A DNA stretch of 64,000 nucleotides from Flavobacterium sp. (GTDB taxonomy: Bacteria > Bacteroidota > Bacteroidia > Flavobacteriales > Flavobacteriaceae), in the NCBI RefSeq assembly GCF_027484205.1, contig NZ_JAIXUB010000019.1:1-64000 (forward strand), written 5' to 3'. Shown in pieces: positions 1-8,016 of the stretch. Every line of letters begins with the position of its first letter. Position 1 is the stretch's first letter. The notes under the pieces were generated by a model. It saw only the letters and a list, made by a program, of their open reading frames with translations, did not search any database and was not told the origin of the DNA. Both the position numbers and the translations under genes were made by a program.

Positions 1-120
1 GGATGGGACGGAACCTTTAATGGACAACCACTACCATCAACTGATTATTGGTTTAGTGTAGATTATATAGAACAATCAAAAACAAAACAATTTAAAGCCC
101 ATTTCTCATTAAAAAGATAG
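1..120 (+). CDS. C-terminal end of a T9SS type B cargo protein (partial)
   Basis: Only the last 39 codons are in the window; the gene starts upstream. The reading frame contains WDGTFNGQPLPSTDYWF and ends FKAHFSLKR followed by TAG. This matches the end of the gliding-motility-associated (CHU_C, type B) sorting domain of Bacteroidota, the signal that sends large secreted adhesins or enzymes through the type IX secretion system. Nothing can be said about the upstream domains. A strong hairpin with a T-tract follows within 25 bases, so the gene ends its transcription unit here. Confidence 0.85.
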   Translation, partial: GWDGTFNGQPLPSTDYWFSVDYIEQSKTKQFKAHFSLKR

Positions 121-140
121 GTTTTTAAATTAAATCAATA

Positions 141-170
141 AAGGATTCTCGTTTTGGGAATCCTTTTTTT
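141..170 (+). terminator. Rho-independent terminator of the T9SS cargo gene
   Basis: Eight-base perfect arms AAGGATTC (141-148) and GAATCCTT (158-165) enclose a 9-nt loop and are followed by a run of T to 170. It lies 20 bases past the stop codon of the cargo gene. Confidence 0.8.
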
Positions 171-185
171 GTATCTATAGTTTGC

Positions 186-316
186 TGTTTAGCCCTGATT
201 GAAGTGGCATCCTTTCATAAAAAAAAGTTCCTGAAAAGGAACTTTTTTTTATGAAAGATAGAACAAAAAGCAGGAAAATGGACTACAAGAAAGCCCAAAC
301 CATTTGCTCCAAAAAA
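186..316 (+). repeat. Dispersed intergenic element, copy A
   Basis: The left edge reads TAGCCCTGATTGAAGTGGCA and the right edge contains GCAGGAAAATGGA followed by AACCATTTGCTCC. The same edges occur inverted at 3536-3650, and the left edge also at 38935-39085. The centre is a perfect 20-bp hairpin (212-231 with 238-257) whose eight-A/eight-T stretch makes it a bidirectional terminator between the convergent cargo gene and aminotransferase gene. The 121-316 interval otherwise contains no gene. Confidence 0.6.
212..257. terminator. Bidirectional terminator hairpin inside copy A
   Basis: Perfect 20-bp inverted repeat (212-231 and 238-257) with a six-base loop. It carries an A-tract on one arm and a T-tract on the other, so it can act on both convergent transcripts. 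Confidence 0.75.
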
Positions 317-1513
317 TTATTTAGAATTGTAAACTTTTAAAGCTTCTTTTAAAATTTCAACAGAACGAACTAAATCTTCTTTTTTTAGTACATATGCAAT
401 TCGGACTTCGTTTAAACCAACATTAGGTGTGGAATAAAAACCTGCCGCAGGTGCAACCATAACAGTTTCTCCATTTAAATCATATGATTCTAATAACCAC
501 TGTGCAAAATCATCAGCGTTTTTAATTGGTAATTGAGCAATACAATAAAAAGCACCTTTTGGAGTAGCTACTTTTACTCCTTCAATTTTTTGAAGTTCAG
601 TAATTAAAGTATCTCTTCGGTCTTTATACTCTTCAATGACTTCATCAAAATAACTCTGAGGAGTTTCAAGAGCAGCTTCACTAGCTATTTGAGCAAATGT
701 AGGCGGACTTAATCTAGCTTGAGCAAATTTCATTGCAGCTTTCATAACTTCTTTGTTTTTTGAAACAATGCAGCCAATTCTTGCGCCACACATGCTGTAT
801 CTTTTTGAAACAGAATCAATCATGATTGCATTTTCTTCAATTCCAGCAACATTCATTACAGAATAATGTTTGTCAGTTTCATCATAAATAAATTCGCGAT
901 AAACTTCATCTGCAATTAAAAATAAATCATGTTTTTTGACTATTTCTGAAAGTTGTTGAATTTCCTCTTTTGAATACAAATAACCAGTAGGATTACCAGG
1001 ATTACAAATTAAAATAGCTTTAGTTTTTGGTGTAATTAGTTTTTCAAATGCAGCTATTGGTGGTAAAGCAAATCCATCATCAATTGTAGAAATTACAGGA
1101 ACAACTTTTACTCCTGATGCTGTTGAAAAACCATTGTAGTTTGCATAAAATGGTTCAGGAATAATAATTTCATCATCAACATCCATGGTACTTCCCATTG
1201 CAAAAAGTAGTGCTTCAGAACCACCAGTCGTAATTATAATATCTTCAACTTCAATTGGTAAACCATGATTTTTATAATATTGTGATAGTTTAGTTCTGTA
1301 ACTTTCAAAACCTGCTGAATGACTGTATTCTAATACTTTTATGTCAACATTTTTTACAGCATTTAATGCTACTTCTGGAGTTTTTATGTCAGGTTGACCA
1401 ATGTTTAAATGATATACTTTATGACCTTTTTTCTTAGCAATGTCAGCATAAGGAACCAATTTTCTAATTGGTGATTCAGGCATTTGTTGTCCTTTGTTTG
1501 AAATTTTTGGCAT
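317..1513 (-). CDS. PLP-dependent class I/II aminotransferase (aspartate aminotransferase type)
   Basis: Cytosolic fold-type I aminotransferase, probably moving amino groups between aspartate (or a related amino acid) and 2-oxoglutarate. From the chosen start the protein has 398 residues. Visible landmarks are the NPGNPTG loop (about 171-177), ADEVY with the Asp that contacts the pyridine nitrogen (about 202), and SVSKRYSMCGARIG with the Schiff-base Lys near 237. I take the ATG at 1513 (MPKISNKGQQMPESPIRKL) rather than the in-frame ATG ten codons upstream, because family members begin at this point. A 12-bp perfect palindrome TGCAAATTTGCA lies at 1531-1542 just upstream. The exact substrate cannot be read from sequence. 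Confidence 0.88.
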   Translation of the reverse strand: MPKISNKGQQMPESPIRKLVPYADIAKKKGHKVYHLNIGQPDIKTPEVALNAVKNVDIKVLEYSHSAGFESYRTKLSQYYKNHGLPIEVEDIIITTGGSEALLFAMGSTMDVDDEIIIPEPFYANYNGFSTASGVKVVPVISTIDDGFALPPIAAFEKLITPKTKAILICNPGNPTGYLYSKEEIQQLSEIVKKHDLFLIADEVYREFIYDETDKHYSVMNVAGIEENAIMIDSVSKRYSMCGARIGCIVSKNKEVMKAAMKFAQARLSPPTFAQIASEAALETPQSYFDEVIEEYKDRRDTLITELQKIEGVKVATPKGAFYCIAQLPIKNADDFAQWLLESYDLNGETVMVAPAAGFYSTPNVGLNEVRIAYVLKKEDLVRSVEILKEALKVYNSK

Positions 1514-1617
1514 AATTGAAATTTTAGTAGTGCAAATTTGCAATTTTTTATTCTATTATTAGTAAAAAATCATTTTGTAAATGAATATTTTATTAAATTT
1601 ATAAAAATTATGACCTA

Positions 1618-2946
1618 ATGTTTAGAAGTTTAATTTGTATAATTTTATTTTCTTGTAGCTTAAATATATTGGCTCAGAGTCAGTTTCAATTTAGTGATTC
1701 TAAAAGTAAAGCTACCATTCCATTTAAATTAGTAAATAACTTAATTGTTATACCGGTCGAGGTTAATGGAGTTAATCTCAATTTTCTTTTAGACACAGGT
1801 GTAGAGGAAACAATTCTTTTTAGTATCGACGAAACAAGTGAAATTGTTTTTTCTGAAATCGAAAAAATTAAGATGAAAGGTTTTGGTTCTAAGGAATCTT
1901 TTGAAGGTTATAAATCCACTAAAAACAAAATCAAGATTAAAAATATTGAAGATAATAATCATATGATTTTTTTAGTTTTAGACCAAGAAATTAATATTTC
2001 TTCACAAGTTGGAGTTCCTATAAATGGAGTTATTGGATATAATTTTTTCAAAAATCATTTTATAAAAATTGATTATGAAGCAAATAAAATAATTGTCTAT
2101 AAAGATGTAAATAAGCAAATTAAAAAATTTAAATCATACTCTAAGGTTCCACTAATACTTCACGAAGGAAAACCCTACATAATTTCAAAATCAGTTTTTG
2201 AAACCACTCAATTAGATACAAAACTTTTAATTGATACAGGAAATAGTGATGCTATTTGGCTTTTTAAAAGTACAAGTAAGAATATTCAAGTACCTAAAAT
2301 TGTTTTTGAGGATTATTTAGGGCTTGGTTTTAGCGGTGATGTTTATGGATTACGTGCCAGAATTAATGAGTTTAAAATTAATGATTTTGTTTTTTCAAAA
2401 CCATTAGTTGCTTTTCCTGATACTTTAGCAACAAAAGAAATTGATAATATATACAACAGAAATGGTTCTATTGGTGCTGAATTAATGAAACGATTTACTG
2501 TGGCATTTGATTATCAAAATAGTATGATGTATCTTAAAAAGAATAAATATTTTGAAGATGATTTCAATTTTAATATGTCAGGAATTGAAGTGCAACATCA
2601 AGGATTACAGTGGATACAAGAAGCATTTCTTGATAACACTAATAAAGGATCAACAAATGATTTATTTGATACTAACGGAAATAGAATTAGCCATCAACTC
2701 AAATATAAATTTGAACTTAAGCCGGTTTACATCATTGCAAATGTTCGAAAAAATTCTCCAGCTGAATTGGCAGGATTGAAAAAAGATGATGTAATAGTTA
2801 AAATCAATAAAAAGGATGGTTTTGATTTTAATCTGCAAGAAATTAATGATTTATTAAAATCAGAGGAAGGAAGAACAATTGAATTTCAGGTTGAAAGAAA
2901 TGGAAAACCATTAAAAATAAAATTTCAACTAAAAAGTATAATATAA
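1618..2946 (+). CDS. Exported retropepsin-like aspartyl protease with C-terminal PDZ domain
   Basis: The 442-residue protein begins with a signal peptide ending near ILAQS. Two aspartyl-protease halves follow, each with its own catalytic triplet: FLLDTG with Asp59 and LLIDTG with Asp206. A PDZ domain fills the last 85 residues or so, starting around YIIANVRKNSPAELAGLKKDD. This pepsin/retropepsin-like plus PDZ layout is a known flavobacterial family. It probably acts on peptides or proteins in the periplasm or at the outer membrane; the target is unknown. It is a single gene with a terminator five bases after the stop codon. Confidence 0.85.
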   Translation: MFRSLICIILFSCSLNILAQSQFQFSDSKSKATIPFKLVNNLIVIPVEVNGVNLNFLLDTGVEETILFSIDETSEIVFSEIEKIKMKGFGSKESFEGYKSTKNKIKIKNIEDNNHMIFLVLDQEINISSQVGVPINGVIGYNFFKNHFIKIDYEANKIIVYKDVNKQIKKFKSYSKVPLILHEGKPYIISKSVFETTQLDTKLLIDTGNSDAIWLFKSTSKNIQVPKIVFEDYLGLGFSGDVYGLRARINEFKINDFVFSKPLVAFPDTLATKEIDNIYNRNGSIGAELMKRFTVAFDYQNSMMYLKKNKYFEDDFNFNMSGIEVQHQGLQWIQEAFLDNTNKGSTNDLFDTNGNRISHQLKYKFELKPVYIIANVRKNSPAELAGLKKDDVIVKINKKDGFDFNLQEINDLLKSEEGRTIEFQVERNGKPLKIKFQLKSII

Positions 2947-2950
2947 AAAA

Positions 2951-2975
2951 AAACGCTCTAAATTTTAGAGCGTTT
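2951..2975. terminator. Bidirectional terminator between convergent genes
   Basis: Arms AAACGCTCTA (2951-2960) and TAGAGCGTTT (2966-2975) flanked by an A-tract and by T residues. It separates the protease gene on the plus strand from the DUF1573 gene on the minus strand. Confidence 0.8.
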
Positions 2976-2980
2976 ATCAT

Positions 2981-3406
2981 TTATTGCATCGGGCTTGATT
3001 TTTTCTTCTCAAGTGGATTCACTTCTTGTTTCACAACTACGTCACCTTTAATTTTCAAAGCAACTCTTCCGCCTTCTACATTTGTTGCATTCGTTTCAAC
3101 AGTAATCGTTTTTCTAATCGGACCAGGATTCATGTTATATTTCACCGAAATTTTATCAGATTTACCAGGCATAATTGGAGCAGTTGGCTTCGTAGGAACC
3201 GTACAACCACAAGTCGATTGAACGTTTGTAATAATCAAAGGAGCATCACCAGTATTGGTAAAAATAAAATCTCTCACACCATCATCATCGCCTTTAGAAA
3301 CCGTTCCATAATCAATCGTGTTGTCTTTGGCTTTAAATTCAATTTTCGCTTGAGCAAAACTCACAGCACTCATCAAAACAGCAGCAAAAAGTATAATTTT
3401 TTTCAT
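2981..3406 (-). CDS. Exported DUF1573 protein
   Basis: A 141-residue protein with a signal peptide (MKKIILFAAVLMSAVSFAQA) followed by one DUF1573 domain. The domain is an Ig-like/ASH-type beta sandwich recognisable by YGTVSKGDDDGVRDFIFTN and the VQSTCGCTVP cysteine motif. DUF1573 proteins are common exported proteins of Bacteroidota with no established biochemical role. The tail is basic and Ser-rich (EKKKSSPMQ). It stands alone, reading away from valS. Confidence 0.85.
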   Translation of the reverse strand: MKKIILFAAVLMSAVSFAQAKIEFKAKDNTIDYGTVSKGDDDGVRDFIFTNTGDAPLIITNVQSTCGCTVPTKPTAPIMPGKSDKISVKYNMNPGPIRKTITVETNATNVEGGRVALKIKGDVVVKQEVNPLEKKKSSPMQ

Positions 3407-3476
3407 TTCTTTTTTTAATTTGGTTAGTGTAAAATTACTTACTTTAAATTAATACACAAAAATTTAATTCTTAATT

Positions 3477-3506
3477 TTTTATAAAAGTACATATTACTTA
3501 CTTTTG
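3477..3506 (+). promoter_or_regulatory. Candidate Bacteroidota-type promoter reading toward valS
   Basis: TACTTTTG at 3499-3506 matches the -7 consensus TAnnTTTG, with TTT 19 bases upstream at 3477-3479. If real, it gives valS an untranslated leader of roughly 215 nt that would carry intergenic element copy B. No T-box or other known riboswitch is visible in that leader. Confidence 0.3.
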
Positions 3507-3535
3507 CATTAAGATATACAAAAAACATACCAATT

Positions 3536-3650
3536 TTTTTGGAGCGAATGGTTCGGGATTTATCGGCAATCCATTTTCCCGCTTTTCTCTGCAATCTTTT
3601 CTTTTTTAAAGAAAAAAGAAAAGGATTTCCGTTTCAATCGGGGCTAAAAA
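3536..3650 (-). repeat. Dispersed intergenic element, copy B
   Basis: Read on the minus strand it begins TAGCCCCGATTGAAACGGAA and ends with GCGGGAAAATGGA then GAACCATTCGCTCC, the same ends as copy A at 186-316. The centre contains a 12-bp hairpin of the type CTTTTCTTTTTT/AAAAAAGAAAAG near 3598-3625. It occupies the divergent DUF1573/valS spacer; no gene is visible in 3407-3729. Confidence 0.6.
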
Positions 3651-3729
3651 GCATTGGTATTGCATATTTGTAATCTCGTTCGAAACAACTTTAAACTAAA
3701 TTAAACTATAAACATTTTAAACAAAATAA

Positions 3730-6360
3730 ATGATTCCTGCACAATTCAACGCCAAAGAAATAGAGCAAAAATGGTACGACTATTGGATGAAAAATGACTA
3801 TTTTACATCTAAACCTGACCATAGAACACCTTATACCATTGTAATTCCACCACCAAATGTGACCGGAGTTTTACACATGGGACACATGTTGAATAATACC
3901 ATTCAAGATGTATTAATTCGTCGTGCTCGATTAAAAGGTTTCAATGCATGTTGGGTTCCAGGAACTGACCACGCATCTATTGCTACTGAAGCAAAAGTTG
4001 TTGCAAAATTAAAAAGCGAAGGAATCAACAAAAACGATTTAACTCGTGAAGAATTCCTTAAACACGCTTGGGATTGGACTAATAAATATGGCGGAACAAT
4101 TCTTGAGCAACTAAAACAGCTAGGATGTTCTTGCGATTGGAGTAGAACTAAATTTACAATGGACGACGATATGTCTGCTTCAGTAATTCATTCATTTGTA
4201 GATTTATACAATAAAGGATTGATTTATCGTGGTTACCGAATGGTAAATTGGGATCCAGAAGCAAAAACTACTTTGTCTGATGAAGAAGTAAACTTTGAAG
4301 AACGTCAAGGAAAATTATATTTCTTAAAATACAAAATTGAAGGTTCAGAAGATTTTTTAACTGTTGCAACAACGCGTCCTGAAACAATTTTTGGCGATAC
4401 AGCAATTTGTATTAACCCAAATGATGAGCGTTTTTCTCATTTAAAAGGAAAAAAAGCAATCGTTCCCATCTGTGGAAGAGTAATTCCTATTATTGAAGAC
4501 GAATATGTTGATGTTGAATTTGGTACTGGTTGTTTAAAAGTAACTCCAGCTCACGATGTAAACGATAAAACTTTAGGAGATAAACACAATTTAGAAATTA
4601 TTGATATTTTTAATGACGATGCCTCTTTAAATTCTTATGGATTGCACTATCAAGGTAAAGATCGTTTTGTAGTTCGTACAGAAATTGAAACAGAATTGGA
4701 ACAAATTGGAGCTTTGTTAAAAACAGAAAGTTACACTAATAATGTTGGAACTTCTGAGAGAACAAAAGCGGTAATCGAACCACGTTTGTCTGATCAATGG
4801 TTTCTAAGCATGGAAGAATTAGTTAAACCTGCTATCAAAGCCGTTTTAGAATCTGATGAAATTAAATTACATCCTTCTCGTTTTAATAATACTTACAAAC
4901 ATTGGTTAGAAAATATTAGAGATTGGAATATTTCTCGTCAATTGTGGTGGGGACAACAAATTCCGGCGTATTATTATGGTGATGGAAAAGAAGATTTTGT
5001 AGTTGCTGAAAACATCGAAAAAGCAGTTGAGTTAGCAAGAACAAAAACTTCTAACTTCAAACTTCAGGCTTCTGACTTAAAGCAAGATGCTGATGCTTTA
5101 GATACTTGGTTCTCTTCTTGGTTATGGCCAATGGCGGTTTTTGGTGGAATTTTAAACCCTGAAAGTGAAGATTTTAAATACTATTATCCAACCAATGATT
5201 TAGTTACTGGTCCAGATATTTTATTCTTTTGGGTTGCCCGAATGATTATTGCAGGTTATGAATATACTGGTGAAAAACCATTTACAAATGTATATTTAAC
5301 AGGTTTAGTTCGTGACAAACAGCGTCGTAAGATGTCAAAATCATTAGGAAATTCTCCTGAGCCATTAGAGTTGATTGAAAAATTTGGTGCCGATGGCGTT
5401 CGTGTGGGATTACTTTTAAGTGCTTCTGCAGGAAACGACATCATGTTCGATGAAGAACTTTGTAATCAAGGAAAAGCGTTTTCAAACAAAATTTGGAATG
5501 CTTTCAAATTAATTAAAGGTTGGGAAGTTTCTGATGCAATTCCGCAACCAGAATCTTCTAAAGTAGCTATAGAATGGTACGAAAATAAATTACAAAGAAT
5601 ATTAGCTGAAATTGAAGAGAATTTTGATAAATACAGAATTTCCGATGCTTTAATGGGTATTTATAAATTGGTTTGGGACGATTTCTGTTCTTGGTTTTTA
5701 GAAATGATTAAACCAGCATATCAACAACCAATTGATAAAACTACATTTGATAAAGCTATTGAAATGTTGGAAAATAATTTAAAATTATTACATCCATTCA
5801 TGCCGTTTTTAACGGAGGAAATTTGGCAACATATAACAGAAAGAACTTCTGAACAAGCATTGATTGTTGCCGAATGGCCAAGTGCTAAATCATTTGACGA
5901 AAAATTAATTGCTGATTTTGATATTACTATGGATGTAATTTCTGGAATTAGAACGATTAGAAAAGATAAAAATATTCCATTCAAAGATGCTATCGATTTA
6001 AAAGTTGTTAATAACGATAAGTCTTCAACCTACTTTGATTCGGTAATAATGAAATTAGGAAATATTACTTCTTTAGAATATGTTACTGAAAAAGTTGATG
6101 GTGCTTTATCATATAGAGTAAAATCAAACGAATATTTTATTCCAATTACAGGAAATATTGATGTAGCTGCTGAAATTACTAAATTGACAGAAGAGTTGAA
6201 CTATACAAGAGGTTTTTTGAGAAGTGTTCAAGGAAAATTGTCAAATGAAAAATTTGTAAATGGTGCACCAGAAAAAGTTCTCGAAATGGAACGCAAAAAA
6301 GAAGCCGATGCGCTTGCAAAAATTGCCACAATTGAGCAAAGTTTAGCAAGTTTGAAATAA
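3730..6360 (+). CDS. valS: Valyl-tRNA synthetase
   Basis: Class I aminoacyl-tRNA synthetase charging tRNA-Val. The 876-residue protein has the HIGH-class signature as HMGH at 49-52, the KMSKS loop at 534-538, an editing (CP1) domain between them with [12 protein letters not shown], an anticodon-binding domain, and a C-terminal valine-arm coiled coil (about 800-876, ending [12 protein letters not shown]). Length and domain order are normal for bacterial ValRS. The start codon follows an A-rich stretch without a Shine-Dalgarno sequence. A terminator hairpin follows the stop. Confidence 0.97.
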   Translation: MIPAQFNAKEIEQKWYDYWMKNDYFTSKPDHRTPYTIVIPPPNVTGVLHMGHMLNNTIQDVLIRRARLKGFNACWVPGTDHASIATEAKVVAKLKSEGINKNDLTREEFLKHAWDWTNKYGGTILEQLKQLGCSCDWSRTKFTMDDDMSASVIHSFVDLYNKGLIYRGYRMVNWDPEAKTTLSDEEVNFEERQGKLYFLKYKIEGSEDFLTVATTRPETIFGDTAICINPNDERFSHLKGKKAIVPICGRVIPIIEDEYVDVEFGTGCLKVTPAHDVNDKTLGDKHNLEIIDIFNDDASLNSYGLHYQGKDRFVVRTEIETELEQIGALLKTESYTNNVGTSERTKAVIEPRLSDQWFLSMEELVKPAIKAVLESDEIKLHPSRFNNTYKHWLENIRDWNISRQLWWGQQIPAYYYGDGKEDFVVAENIEKAVELARTKTSNFKLQASDLKQDADALDTWFSSWLWPMAVFGGILNPESEDFKYYYPTNDLVTGPDILFFWVARMIIAGYEYTGEKPFTNVYLTGLVRDKQRRKMSKSLGNSPEPLELIEKFGADGVRVGLLLSASAGNDIMFDEELCNQGKAFSNKIWNAFKLIKGWEVSDAIPQPESSKVAIEWYENKLQRILAEIEENFDKYRISDALMGIYKLVWDDFCSWFLEMIKPAYQQPIDKTTFDKAIEMLENNLKLLHPFMPFLTEEIWQHITERTSEQALIVAEWPSAKSFDEKLIADFDITMDVISGIRTIRKDKNIPFKDAIDLKVVNNDKSSTYFDSVIMKLGNITSLEYVTEKVDGALSYRVKSNEYFIPITGNIDVAAEITKLTEELNYTRGFLRSVQGKLSNEKFVNGAPEKVLEMERKKEADALAKIATIEQSLASLK

Positions 6361-6364
6361 AATG

Positions 6365-6394
6365 AAACCCAAGTTTTAAAGCTTGGGTTTTTTT
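6365..6394 (+). terminator. Terminator of valS
   Basis: Arms AAACCCAAG (6365-6373) and CTTGGGTTT (6382-6390) followed by T residues, five bases after the valS stop codon. Confidence 0.8.
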
Positions 6395-6401
6395 ATGAAA
6401 A

Positions 6402-6578
6402 TTACTTATTTACAGTAATTATAATTTCTCTTAAAAATAATGAAGTAATTGCTCCTAAGGCAAATATTGATAAAAATTCTACGGTTCTAATTGATTCAAA
6501 ATTACCAATTCTACTATAATTACCTAAGGTGATAATGAACAATAGTGCTAAAATGATTAGTTTCTGATTTGTTTTCAT
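6402..6578 (-). CDS. Small hypothetical membrane protein (58 aa)
   Basis: An open frame of 58 codons starts at the ATG at 6578 (MKTNQKLIILALLFIITLGN) and ends with TAA at 6402. It encodes two hydrophobic segments, about residues 7-19 and 34-50, joined by a short polar loop (YSRIGNFESIR), with a Lys/Gln N-terminus and an ITVNK tail. It fills the otherwise empty 345-base gap between valS and nadC and ends against the valS terminator. I do not recognise the family. A clean ATG frame and two-helix pattern favour a real gene, but short AT-rich frames can be fortuitous. Confidence 0.55.
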   Translation of the reverse strand: MKTNQKLIILALLFIITLGNYSRIGNFESIRTVEFLSIFALGAITSLFLREIIITVNK

Positions 6579-6705
6579 GTTATAAGTATTTGATTATTAA
6601 TGTAAAAGTAATTAAAAATAGTTTTAAAATATTGTTTTAAATCAAATTATACACTGATTTACAAAATCAACATTTTTCCTTACTTTAGCAATTCAAATTT
6701 AGATT

Positions 6706-7566
6706 ATGATTTCAGAAGAACAATTCCAAAACGAACTCCAATTAATTATACAAAATGCCATTCGAGAAGATGTTGGCGATGGAGATCATTCTTCGCTAGC
6801 GTGCATTCCAGTGGATGCTCAAGGAAAAGCTAAACTATTAGTAAAAGACAACGGAATTATTGCCGGAGTTGAATTTGCTAAAATGGTTTTCAACTATGTT
6901 GATGCTAACATGAAAGTAGAAACGTTCATTAATGATGGCTCAAATGTAAAATATGGTGATGTTGTTTTTCATGTATCAGGCAGTTCACAATCGATTTTAA
7001 AAGCGGAACGATTAGTGTTGAATTCAATGCAAAGAATGAGTGCAATTGCAACTAAAACAAGAAAATACGTTGATTTGTTAGAAGGAACAAACACAAAAGT
7101 TCTCGACACAAGAAAAACAACTCCTGGTTTTAGAGCTTGCGAAAAATGGGCGGTAAAAATTGGTGGAGGCGAAAATCACCGATTTGCACTGTATGATATG
7201 GTTATGTTGAAAGACAATCATAACGATTTTGCTGGCGGAATTACAAAAGCAATAAACAAAACAAAAGAATATTTAAAAGCCAACAATAAAGATTTAAAAA
7301 TTATCGTTGAAGCTAGAAATCTTGATGAAATAAAAGAAATTTTACAAAGCGAAGGAGTTTTCAGAATTTTAATCGACAATTTCAATTTTGAAGATACCAA
7401 AAAAGCTGTCGAATTAATTGGAACAAAATGCTTGACAGAATCATCTGGAAATATTAATGAAAATACCATTTGCCAATACGCTGAATGCGGAGTAAATTAT
7501 ATTTCTTCTGGAGCTTTGACACATTCTGTTTATAACATGGATTTGAGTTTGAAAGCAATTGATTAG
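6706..7566 (+). CDS. nadC: Nicotinate-nucleotide pyrophosphorylase (quinolinate phosphoribosyltransferase)
   Basis: Carries out the third step of de novo NAD synthesis: quinolinate plus PRPP gives nicotinate mononucleotide, CO2 and pyrophosphate. The 286-residue protein shows the family core: VLDTRKTTPGFR, the KWAVKIGGGENHR substrate-binding stretch, MVMLKDNH, and the C-terminal barrel end ESSGNINENT...YISSGALTHS. Length is typical. No nadA or nadB lies nearby. Its stop codon is followed without any gap by a heptad repeat array and then the four-helix-bundle gene. Confidence 0.95.
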   Translation: MISEEQFQNELQLIIQNAIREDVGDGDHSSLACIPVDAQGKAKLLVKDNGIIAGVEFAKMVFNYVDANMKVETFINDGSNVKYGDVVFHVSGSSQSILKAERLVLNSMQRMSAIATKTRKYVDLLEGTNTKVLDTRKTTPGFRACEKWAVKIGGGENHRFALYDMVMLKDNHNDFAGGITKAINKTKEYLKANNKDLKIIVEARNLDEIKEILQSEGVFRILIDNFNFEDTKKAVELIGTKCLTESSGNINENTICQYAECGVNYISSGALTHSVYNMDLSLKAID

Positions 7567-7601
7567 GTAGCAGTTTTTAGGTGGCAGATAGCAGATTTTA
7601 G
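7567..7601 (+). repeat. Heptad array H1, five units, left arm of the four-helix cassette
   Basis: Five 7-bp units start at the first base after the nadC stop codon (first three GTAGCAG, TTTTTAG, GTGGCAG). In shifted phase they read as variants of KKCAGWT. Array H2 at 7978-8012 has the same unit type on the opposite strand, so the two arrays bracket the gene at 7618 as inverted repeats. Confidence 0.6.
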
Positions 7602-7617
7602 TTTTAAAAATAGTATT

Positions 7618-7977
7618 ATGAAGTTTCAAGATTTACTAGCTTATAAAAGATCATTTGAATTGGCAATGTATATATTTAAAATTTCAAAATCATTTCCAAA
7701 AGAAGAACAATATTCATTAACAGATCAAATAAGACGTTCATCAAGAAGTGTTGCAGTAAATATTGCCGAAGCAACCCGAAAAAGGCGCTATGAAAAACAT
7801 TTTATTTCAAAGTTGACAGATAGCGATGCTGAAAACGCTGAGACGCAAGGATGGTTAGAGTTTGCTTATGCGTGTGAATATTTGAAAAAAGATGAATTTG
7901 ATTTTTTAACAGAAAAAAGTAATGAAGTTGGGAAGCTTTTAAATTATATGATGAATAACCCTGACAAGTTTCTATAA
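7618..7977 (+). CDS. Four-helix-bundle protein (S23/IVP family, TIGR02436-like)
   Basis: A 119-residue all-helical protein. KFQDLLAYKRSFELAMYIFKISKSFP, QIRRSSRSVAVNIAEA and the C-terminal KLLNYMM helix are hallmarks of the family found inside 23S rRNA intervening sequences and related to the Avd protein of diversity-generating retroelements. No rRNA, reverse transcriptase or variable repeat is present here, so it is a stand-alone member. Its biochemical role is unknown; the family fold suggests nucleic-acid binding as an oligomer. It is bracketed by inverted heptad arrays and interrupts the nadC-yihY spacing, which suggests a cassette acquired as a unit. Confidence 0.88.
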   Translation: MKFQDLLAYKRSFELAMYIFKISKSFPKEEQYSLTDQIRRSSRSVAVNIAEATRKRRYEKHFISKLTDSDAENAETQGWLEFAYACEYLKKDEFDFLTEKSNEVGKLLNYMMNNPDKFL

Positions 7978-8012
7978 ATCTGCAAACTGAAATCTGCAAA
8001 CTGCAAACTGAA
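7978..8012 (-). repeat. Heptad array H2, five units, right arm of the four-helix cassette
   Basis: Five 7-bp units begin at the first base after the stop codon of the four-helix gene and end five bases before the yihY start. Plus-strand units are of type AWCTGMA (for example ATCTGCA and AACTGAA); on the minus strand they read TGCAGAT/TTCAGTT, matching array H1. Confidence 0.65.
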
Positions 8013-8016
8013 CAAT

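Noticed and set aside
3026..3418. Plus-strand frame opposite the DUF1573 gene
   Set aside because: It is a shadow of a well-supported gene; composition (Asn/Phe/Arg-rich) is that of an antisense frame.
3536..3729. T-box or other riboswitch ahead of valS
   Set aside because: No T-box sequence, specifier loop or antiterminator pairing is visible; the hairpin belongs to the dispersed element.
7618..7977. Diversity-generating retroelement suggested by the Avd-like fold of the four-helix protein
   Set aside because: No reverse transcriptase, template repeat or variable repeat is present anywhere in the window.
7567..8012. rRNA intervening sequence
   Set aside because: No 23S rRNA sequence surrounds the gene; its neighbours are nadC and yihY.
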